The position numbers and the translations under genes were made by a program. Of a stretch of 64,000 nucleotides of DNA, positions 55,362-64,000 are shown piece by piece. The DNA comes from Sipunculus nudus. Taxonomy: Eukaryota > Annelida > Sipuncula > Golfingiida > Sipunculidae. The stretch covers positions 10,199,676 to 10,263,675 of the forward strand of contig CM049311.1 in the NCBI GenBank assembly GCA_026874595.1, in the 5' to 3' direction. The notes beneath the pieces are model-generated. The model had not been told where the DNA came from. It ran no database searches and was given only the letters and a program-made list of their open reading frames with translations. Position 1 is the stretch's first letter; every line of letters starts with the position of its first letter.

Positions 55362-55389
55362 TCTTTTTTTTTTGGGGGGGGGGGGGGGG
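55362..55389. repeat. T tract followed by 16 G
   Basis: Adjacent homopolymers T then G, typical of an unstable simple repeat. Confidence 0.85.
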
Positions 55390-56299
55390 TTCAGATGCAG
55401 GAACAAGTCTTATGGGTTTATTTTGGCTTGGCAAAGTTATGCACTCAAACAAAGCATTAAAAAATTAAACCTTCTTTTAACCTATTAATATGTTAACTGT
55501 TCTGGTGCTTTTGTCCACTGAAATAAGATACTACCAGGCTTTACACTGTGGGGAAAAAAACCATCAGATGTGCTAAACAAAAATCAAATGCAACCATTGG
55601 CACATGGTTATATCACTCCATAAAGACAAGGACAAATCCAAATGCAATGCCAAACAGATAATACAAAGCCCAACCACATCAAACCAAACCCTCAAAAAAT
55701 CTGTGCCAATGTACATTATGCAAATCCATGTCATTGGCACGGGTGATACCAATACTGCATGTGGGATCAATCTAAGTACAAATGCTTTGATATGTGATGT
55801 TCTCTGATCTGAAGCTCTGCAGTCCATGAACCATACATGTTGAGGTTTGCCATAGGTAATGGTTTCCTGTCCTGAGAAAGCCACCCCACTCTGTTCATTT
55901 GTGCACCTGTTTTAGGTTTTTACCTCCACATGAGCTGACAGCAATTAAACAGGTTTTATCATGTTGTTTTGCAAACTGTAAAGATCTGGTAATAACCCGT
56001 TTATAGATCTGATCATGTTTCATCCACTGCTGAGAGACTCTTCTCAGCCAATTTTTGCTCATGTTGCAAATATTGCAAATACATACCCTGTCAATTCTGT
56101 AATTATGCCTTTGTTTTGATAATGATGAAATAGTGCTTAAGTAATTGTTGCCTTGGTATAACAGAAGTTTCTCCAGTTCCATATAGAGCTCAGGGACACT
56201 GGCCCCCTCCCCCTCCAAGGTTTAAGGACCACAAAAAAACGTACATTTAGAGAGGCATCTTCTGATTTGCTGTAGATTTTGGGAAGCACCTTAATTCGA

Positions 56300-56432
56300 G
56301 GGGGGGGGGGGGGGGGTCCCCAGGATTTTGGAAAGGGAGGGGTCCATACTGGATAAAATTAGTTTAAAACCCTGAAAAAAAGGTTGTTACAGCTCAAAAT
56401 GACCCTGTGGACCCCCCCCCCCCCCCCCCCCC
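56300..56432. repeat. Facing G17 and C21 runs
   Basis: A run of 17 G at 56,300-56,316 and a run of 21 C at 56,412-56,432 are 95 bp apart. Read in reverse, the second continues GTCC just as the first does, so they form an inverted repeat that could fold as a hairpin or G-quadruplex. Confidence 0.75.
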
Positions 56433-56994
56433 GGATTCACTGCTGTCATGTACAATTAACATTTTAACATTTCCACTCTGTTATTTGCACCCTAATAATA
56501 ACAACACAGTGATGGCTATCCTGTATCAATAGTGTGTTCACAAACCAACAAGATATTGGTGAAGCAGACAGTAACAAAATTTTTAAAATGTTTTTGCAAC
56601 AAAGACTGTGGTTAGCTAGGATTTTGTGATTAACATTTTATCAGCGTTTCATGACTGGAGGTTGGTTTTACACTATCTCACATTTAACTGCACAGTGTAT
56701 CCTTAATTGTATGAAATGTTTGTTTGCAAAAGTTGTTACAATTTGGACCCTGGCAACATTGTACAGGTAGAAATTCCTAGTCATTATAGGGAGATAAAGA
56801 AAGAGATATTAATGCTCATAATATCAGTCTTGATATCAAGATTCTCATAACATCAACCGTGATATCAAGTTATTTTGCCCTGCAACGCTACTAGCATATA
56901 AAATGTATATAAGATGACAATCAGGCTCTAGGATAAATGAATATTCACCTGTGTACATAGTAAGGGCATCCCAGGAGTGAGGAGTCCACATTAA

Positions 56995-57185
56995 TGGTTA
57001 ACTGCTTGCCTGGGGCAAGTGAAAGTTCCAGAAAATAGTGGAAGGGCAACTAGAAGTCACCTCATACTTGCCAGTCGGGCATCTTTGTGTTCTTGAATAC
57101 AGTCGATTATCTGTAGGGCATGTAAAAGCTAGAGGTCACTTGCCCAGCAAGACAAGTACTTTCAAAAGTTAATGTCGAGCCCTGC
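56995..57185 (-). repeat. Dispersed repeat, family A copy
   Basis: The reverse strand begins GCAGGGCTCGACATTAACTT and then GGCAAGTGACCTCTAGCTTT, closely matching 4,747-4,800. Confidence 0.55.
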
Positions 57186-58168
57186 ATCTTCTTCATGAAG
57201 TTTTAATTTCTTTTTGTAAATACTGTGTATATGAAACACTGGCAAACAAACAGGGTGCCCAGTATCTGCAAAGCCTATATGACAAGAATAGTGGACAACT
57301 CAAGGATGACTTTGACAGTCACACATCTTCCTGTATGCACATTCACAATATGTATAATGTACGTAGCCAACCACCAGCATACAGCAGAATAATGGACTAA
57401 AAACCTCAGCGATTTTTTTCAGCAAGTTTAACAGTAGGGTGTAGGCACTACTTTGCCAGCTGGGACAGTCATTAAGGTCACATGACATGTCACATGACTT
57501 GTCCCTTTCTCCTTATCAATACGCAGGGAGAAAAGAAGTATTAGTTCCAGCATACCCATACCCCAGACATGAACAATAGTAGACAAATAACAAGGCCGTA
57601 GCCCTCTGGTTTTGTGGGTCACCTGTTACTGTACTCGTTTGACCTCAGACTTCGCTTATTTGATATAGGTCTAGCCTTCACAGATTGTATGTGTATATAA
57701 CTTTCTGTATACTGCATTGGTCACATGATAATAAAATCGCAAGTATCAACAGAGGGATGTGGGTTACTAAAACATATTATGTAGATATCCCATACTTTTT
57801 AAAAATGAATGGACAGAGGTTTGAGTGTCCTCTGATTTAAAGAGAACGAAGCAGATATTGGTAATTTTAAAACATGTTTCTCCAGGTATCATTCAACTGA
57901 TGTGCCTATTGCTGAGGTACATTATACTGGTATGCATTTTTTTCTTTAGGATACTTTTTTATAGTTATATCCTCTATTGTGTGTCTTTCTGTGTAGAAAT
58001 AAAATTTTACATTACTCACTGATTCAAAATATATAATTGCTGGTCCTTTAAAATAGCATACCTTTTAAATAACTCTGTGGTAGTACCATGTTTACCTTTT
58101 CTATATGTTAAGAATGTATTTATAAGACTGAAATTTACATAAACAAAAATAAACGTAAGCAGTAAGCA

Positions 58169-58216
58169 ATATATATATATATATATTATATATATATATA
58201 TATGTATATGTATATG
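58169..58216. repeat. (TA)n microsatellite with TATG variants
   Basis: Alternating TA interrupted by TT and followed by TATATG units. Confidence 0.9.
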
Positions 58217-58649
58217 AAAGAAACCTACATATGTACTAATGTATATCTTTATTGGGAGAAAAACAAATTTTAGAAATTAACACTGGATAATAATAATGTT
58301 AGCAGTCACAGCATGAATTATGAATATTTTAAAATAAAACTTCTAAAAAAATAAAATGAATAAATTTGTTAACCATTTCAAATTATATCATTTTCATATC
58401 TATTCATATAATTTTCATATTCTATATCTAAACATCAATTCTTTGCTTTATTATAAACAGATATAGATCAGGAAAGCAAATGAGTATATCATATAATAGA
58501 CTGTTAATATATGACTAAACATGAAAAAAGCAGTACAGTGTATTTAATCCTGTGTATACGGTATATATGGATACTGGCAAGGCAGATGTTTCTGGCAAAG
58601 AGAAAGCAGTGCAGATCGTTTAGTCCTTGGCCTCACAGAGTTTAGCTCT

Positions 58650-59250
58650 CTATTGGTAACTAATGGTTGAGTCATTCGTTTTGTCGTATTTTATGACAGA
58701 GCTACACAAAACGCCACCGACTGTAGTAACATTGTAGTTCTGCCGTGTTTCTATGCCAGGGGCTCTGTACACATGCGAGTCCTGCGTTTTGTGTCTACAT
58801 AGACAGGCGAGAGTCGTATGAACAAAGACCACACAATAACAACATACACGCCGGCCGGCTACGGAGTGAGCGGACCTCGGAATGAGGGAGGGGGCAATTA
58901 ATTAAAATTTAAACATACGGCGCTAGGTCCGTTGATATAAATCCCATGCGAGGTTTTTAAAATATCTACTCACCAGTCTTGATAGAACTGTAGGAGTTAG
59001 CTTAATTCGTACAACGATAACTCCACAGACTAACTGCCCCGTTTGTAAACTCCGCTGCATGAAGCCGACAAGCCAAGCGCGAAAATGATTGCCAGGCCCC
59101 GGGCTCCTGTCACTAAACGGAAACAGCGAGAGAGCACGCCTGCTCTGTCTCTACATACACCAGCTTATGATTGCTATTTTTGGAAAGGGCACGCGCGGCT
59201 TTTGCAGGTGCGCGTTCTTGCTTGGTTGTCACCCCTAATTATGTACCAGA
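58650..59250 (-). promoter_or_regulatory. CpG-richer candidate promoter region
   Basis: CpG dinucleotides are clearly more frequent here (ACGCCGGCCGGCTACGGAGT, GGCACGCGCGGC) than in surrounding DNA. It overlaps a minus-strand splice donor. Direction is inferred from that donor only. Confidence 0.4.
58974..59120 (-). other. Candidate non-coding first exon (possibly of the SIAE-like gene)
   Basis: The minus strand reads CAAGACTG|GTGAGTAGAT, a strong donor at 58,973. An ATG at about 59,060 opens a frame of 29 codons to the donor, but joining to the SIAE-like exon at 3,550 meets a TAG after four codons, so it would be an upstream ORF rather than coding. The 5' limit is unknown. It may belong to another transcript. 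Confidence 0.3.
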
Positions 59251-61544
59251 CCTTAAACGTGTCTTATCACAGAGACAGTAACAGGAAGCGGTTAATAAAA
59301 GGAATACAAGTAGCTTGTAGTCTGTTAAGTTTTCTTTGTAACTAAAGCGAAAAAAATAAGTATGATTTCACAAACTGGTGTTTATTTTCCATGTGTTCCT
59401 CTTACGTAATCTTACATTTTAAGGATGATCAGGGACATAAATTAATTCAATATATACGCTGATAAGCATATTTTGAAAGATTTCGATATTTTTAATACCA
59501 TAGTTTGCAGATCCCTGGTTGAAATGAAATCTGAAAAGCAAAGAAACAGAAACGTCACAACTGACGCAAATGTATCAAGGCTGGTAAGAAGAAATGCATT
59601 TGGTTTTCAAAGGCTGAGAATAGTGGATCCCTTGAAAAACACAAGAAATCTCGCCCTTTTAAATTGATTAAAATTCTAACAAATGATATTTCGTGTATTT
59701 GTACACTTTTTTATGCTCCATAGTGGGAGTAAAAGTCCGTTGGGGGAGGGGGGGGGGGGGGACTATAGGTGTGATTGGCATTTTCTAGTTATTTAAGGAT
59801 TCATTAAAAAAAATTAAGTGTAATATATACCAGTAATATTCTATGTAAGCATGCTGTGTTTGCGCCGTTCCACCTAAGTAAACATGCATCATCTGTTGTT
59901 ATTTTATATACATATGCATATATATACATATATGCATAATATTTGAAATATTGGAAATGACGTTATCTTGCCATGGGGTCATCATGCCTTGGCTCATATC
60001 AACGTGTCATGTCACGAATTACGATATGTATACAAGGTTTTCTAAGGGATATAACACGGTGGGACAATTAAGGAGTTTTATATATTTGGTAAATCAAATT
60101 AATTTTAACCCCGAGATATAGGAAGATCCCGTTGTTTTAAAATACTTTACAATATCAAATTAAATATCCTCTATCTTACCCAATTAATTGAGACTGAAGT
60201 ACACTGACGTTTTTCTTAATGTAATTCAACATGAGAGTGGCATGTCAAGGAAGCAATTATTCATGGTAACTGCCAAATCAAATAAATAACGTAGCCACTC
60301 TTCATGACCTATATCTCTCTCTCTCTCGCTCTCGTGTACAAATTATATCTATACCGACGAAGTATATAGACGAACGATTGTTGTCAGGATACGTCTATGA
60401 CCCTGATATGCTTATACATAAAAGCTGGACGATATTAATGATGTATATATACTATCCAGACTTAATAGCACCTGTCCCTCGGTTGAGCGCATGGTTAAGT
60501 GGCCGGTTAACACCTGTCCACGTACAGACGGACGATATATTCCTTACATTAAGAATGTGAGTGGCGGGCTTGTACAGGTGTACGGCGGTCATCACAGACA
60601 TAACTCACGTGTCTGTATAGTATATACTATAGTGTATTGGCGGGACATTATACAGCGACTGACACTGTATCGTTTGATACTCACTAGGGCGCATACTTCC
60701 GTCTGACCGCCATCACAAACCAGTCGTATACTGAACCAGCTCCTTCATCCAAAATTTACTATATACCAGTATTATATAAGGCCTCACATTGCTCCATGCA
60801 AGTCCCACCTCTCTACCAGGTTTCCTTGAAATCGATCCCTGGTAACAGACAGACATATTGATGAACAGAAAACACGGGTGAAAACAATACCTCCTTTGTT
60901 AGGATAATTACAGAGCATTCCGGCAGCGTATACATCTATACAAACATCATATATCAGGTTTCGTAATATTTTGAAAGAAACGGAAAGACATTAATACACG
61001 TTTACCTTTCCGCAGAAAAAAAATTGCTTTTCCGCTAAAGATGCATCCTACCATCATATCAAACGTTCAGCAACACTTAATTCAGTCATCACACGCTCAG
61101 TGTATAAACCTGATTCCGCAACCCTACATACATGCACACTTTGCATGCAAACTATAACTATGTTTTCAATAGTAATATGTTATATACATCGGAAACAAGA
61201 TTGGGGAGGAGATGAAGGCCTAAATCCCGGAAAGTATAAGAAATTATAGACCATTTTTAAAGGAAATATAGGGAGTCGGGATCACCTCCTGTAAAATATT
61301 TCGTGTTTGTGTCTTGCTTGTAACTACTTATCAGCTACTAATGTGGAAAAAATCTTGGTGTTCACCTTTTTAACGGATTGGAGCATAACGAAAAATTGCC
61401 TTTCAGTGCCTGTGTTTGTCTGTCGGAAAAGCATTATAACGACCCATGTATATTGTTTAAATTCCCTCAAACATTTAATCAAATTAACTTGCTTTTATAC
61501 AGACATCTCCAAAACATATATTAAACCCAAGCATCATGTCAAAG

Positions 61545-61549
<5 letters not shown>

Positions 61550-61595
<46 letters not shown>
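61550..61595. repeat. (TA)23 microsatellite
   Basis: Uninterrupted alternating TA. Ile/Tyr 'frames' across it on both strands are artefacts. Confidence 0.95.
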
Positions 61596-61596
<1 letters not shown>

Positions 61597-62135
61597 TGTG
61601 GATCTTCCAGGTTACGGACACTTGATCGGACTTAGATGTTTGCCGTAATTTAATGGTGCCCGTATTGGAGAAGTAACGGGGTATTAAGTATATGAAAACA
61701 AACGTATAATCAGACACATTAATCTTAAACCCATGCACATCTGTATATATTTACACCATCTCTGATTTTAAGTATGATTTTCTTGACTCGATTAAAATAA
61801 AATCTATATATCAATAGCTGTTTTATGCACATATCTGATGCACAGACGAACAGACAGCCGAAATGACAGGCAAACATGTTATTTAGCAGACCGATAAGGC
61901 AAATTTATTTTGACGCAAAAGGAAAACCTATATTTTATATAAAACTGCTTTGTACTTTTTTGTGTAGTCCGCAGCCAACAGATCTTTACATCCCATTTTC
62001 AAACCTAATTATATATTTGGATATATTATGTATATATCATGAAAGATATAATGATTGATGTGATATTAATGCAACACATGACGGAAAAGATAAGACGAGA
62101 AAGATAAGAAGAGGAGGGAAGGAGATAGCATGCAT

Positions 62136-62164
62136 GAGAGAGAGAGAGAGAGAGGGGGGGGGGG
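62136..62164. repeat. (GA)n followed by an 11-base G run
   Basis: GA dinucleotide repeat running directly into a G homopolymer. Confidence 0.9.
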
Positions 62165-62449
62165 CAGACGCCCAGAGACAGAGATAGACTCTTATGAAAG
62201 ATTCTGAGTTAGACATATTTGGCAGGCGGCAGAGTTTATGAATTATTTGAGAATATACTCGTGGCAGATAAGCAGACGTTAAACGTGGAAAAAGTTTACG
62301 TGTTACTCGATTGTAACAGGCGTATACTCATTGTTTTCGTGTGTTGATATTCGAATTGTTAACCGAAAAAAAAAACAACCAAATAACAAACCAACCAACA
62401 TCTACAGAAACATAATTGCTCCCGGTAGAGTACTTTTTACTCTGTTTTA

Positions 62450-63090
62450 TTAATGAAATGCATTTATTTAGTGTTTGGTCGTCGTCATCGTCCGGCGTCG
62501 TCTGTGTCATTTCTTGTGAACGCACTATCTTTTGAACGATTCAACATTTTAAATTATTTCTACCAAAATCTCAGAAGAGTTCGAAAACCGGTGACCTTGA
62601 CCTTCAACATCAAGGTCAAATAGGCCGATATAACGATTTCTTGTGAACCCAATAACTTTTGAAGTATCACTTATTTTTTCCTCAAATTTGAAACATTTAT
62701 TATTTCAATCAAGTGCAATGAGAAGTTTGAAAACAGACCTGGATCTTCAAGGTCAAATCAACCTAAATAAAAATTATTTTGGAACGCTATAACCTTTGCA
62801 CCATTCTACTCGGTATATTTTCATGAAATGACTCGTGAAATGGTCCTACCGAAATCTCGCATGTGTTTTAAAACCGGTAATCTTGACCTTGATCTTTAAG
62901 GTCATATCAGCAGAAATAGGAATATTTTGTTTACACTATTACTGTTGAACCATTTTCATAAAATTCGATATTTGGAATGTTTCTGAAAAAAACTCGGAAG
63001 TGTTTAAAAACCGAGGGCTTTTCATCTCAGATTTGGTCATGGAAGGCCCAGAGGAGGGGAGACATATATCTGTTTTTGCATTGCAAAAAA
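62450..63090. repeat. Dispersed repeat of about 145 bp modules with TCAAGGTCA sites
   Basis: Modules begin TTGTGAACGC, TTGTGAACCC, TGGAACGC and a more diverged form at about 62,515, 62,640, 62,780 and 62,930, each followed by CTTTTGAA-type words, then AAAACCGGT and AAGGTCA words. The block ends GGAAGGCCCAGAGGAGGGGA. It looks like a multi-copy marine-invertebrate repeat. Confidence 0.6.
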
Positions 63091-63764
63091 AACCTTATTC
63101 TAGTAACTTGATCAAATGCTTGTAAAAAATTTGCATCAGATTTGATCTATTATAGATCACGAACTAATTGTTGTGATTCTGACTTTTTTCTTATTCTTTT
63201 CGAAATGCACTAATTTTATTTATGCCATTACCCCTTTTGCCTCACAACGCCATCTAGTGTTCAAACTTTGAACGATTGAGTAGTTTTAAATATTCCGTTT
63301 AAATTTGAAGAGTAATTTTACTCATATATTTCAATTGGTCCAATAATAACCTTTGTATTATCCATCCCACTGAATTAGAATACACAAAGTAATTATCCAG
63401 TATTATTATAAACGTGTCCACAATATTATATGTTCGAACTAAATTAACAAATGGTGAGATAGAATGCTATACTGTAGTTTAAATTGAAGACATTTCTCTC
63501 GTGAGAGTTTTCTATCATACTAATATATAAGCACACGAGCTTTTGTCTGAGTGTGTGGCAAAATAGTGAAAATATTATTATTTTGACGGCGGGATTTCGT
63601 CGGTATACCACTTGACCAGTGACTCACTGTTATCATATACAAACTTAAAAAAGTGTGTCCATGATTTGTTCGCTACACCACTGATAGCATAAGGAAGAAA
63701 AATACGATATGTTACAAGTGTTAAATGCACCGACCTGAGGCTGTTTGAGGAAGGGCCTTGTTCC

Positions 63765-63782
63765 GGGGGGGGGGGGGGGGGG
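63765..63782. repeat. Homopolymer run of 18 G
   Basis: Uninterrupted G run near the right edge. Confidence 0.9.
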
Positions 63783-64000
63783 CAGGATGAGGGGGATAAC
63801 TATTCGGGGAATAACACGTGCAAGTTTTAAAATAACGAATCGGGGACAACTCCGTCATCCACTCAGTAGTTTCTTCATCTTGACCTCATTAATACTACAG
63901 TGATGGGTGTATCTTATACTGAGAAAACAGATGATACCACGTGTCCATTGTCTCATCGAATTGTCATAAATGTTTGCCTTTATAGGATGTTGTTGAACAT

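Larger units (their letters stand above)
36952..58650. other. Gene-free region right of the transposon
   Basis: AT-rich non-coding DNA with the repeats listed separately. GC-richer stretches at 51.3-52.2 and 52.9-53.5 kb contain open frames of up to 146 codons without recognisable domains or splice partners. Exons of an unrecognised gene, or conserved non-coding DNA, cannot be ruled out there. Confidence 0.5.
59260..64000. other. Gene-free region at the right end
   Basis: Short frames without recognisable domains, microsatellites, G runs at 59,748-59,761, 62,154-62,164 and 63,765-63,782, and the dispersed repeat at 62.45-63.09 kb. No gene is supported. Confidence 0.5.

Noticed and set aside
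59085-59345. 86-codon plus-strand frame in the CpG-rich region
   Set aside because: No recognisable domain or splice partner; more likely promoter or leader DNA.
61307-61738. Frames with Ile/Tyr repeats on both strands
   Set aside because: Produced by the TA microsatellite.
1-64000. tRNA, rRNA and CRISPR features
   Set aside because: Scanned by eye for B-box words and regular spaced repeats; none convincing. The tandem arrays found are minisatellites.

Overview
The window is animal nuclear DNA: AT-rich, intron-containing, with GT-AG splice sites, many microsatellites and long homopolymer G runs. A lophotrochozoan, probably a mollusc and perhaps a bivalve, is the best guess. This rests on a sialate O-acetylesterase-like gene plus dispersed repeats (an ACGG array next to a TTTAGCTCAG...CTGAGCTAAA hairpin) that I recall as typical of bivalve genomes. 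I could not search to confirm it.

Layout. (1) Positions 1-3550, minus strand: the 5' part of a sialate O-acetylesterase (SIAE)-like gene. Three coding exons in correct phase give a short cytoplasmic tail, one transmembrane anchor and the start of the esterase region; the catalytic exons lie beyond the left edge. A CpG-richer stretch near 58.6-59.25 kb holds a minus-strand splice donor and could be its promoter and non-coding first exon, which would make everything between a 55 kb first intron. (2) About 3.55-26.2 kb: no supportable gene; AT-rich DNA with dispersed repeats, a perfect 24 bp hairpin and a 45 bp G run. (3) 26,249-36,951, plus strand: an apparently complete 10.7 kb CACTA/EnSpm-type DNA transposon. 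It has CACTGAAAACC terminal inverted repeats, a possible 2 bp CA target duplication, and subterminal arrays of TACTCA/TGAGTA at both ends. It carries two genes: a single-exon 827-residue C2H2 plus DDE-type transposase, and a seven-exon 583-residue accessory protein with a ubiquitin/PB1-like N-terminus. (4) About 37-58.6 kb: no supportable gene; a degenerate ~30 bp minisatellite, a ~111 bp tandem repeat, a repeat with inverted ends, and facing G and C runs. (5) 59.3-64 kb: non-coding, with microsatellites and a dispersed repeat built of ~145 bp modules rich in TCAAGGTCA sites.

The most notable item is the two-gene transposon. A leader exon near its left end has a strong donor (GTGAGT at 27,100), and acceptors lie just upstream of each gene. 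Alternative splicing from one promoter could therefore make both proteins, as in plant En/Spm, where tnpD lies inside a tnpA intron. Both reading frames are intact, so the copy may be young or still functional. No tRNA, rRNA, CRISPR, operon or bacterial-type feature was seen.
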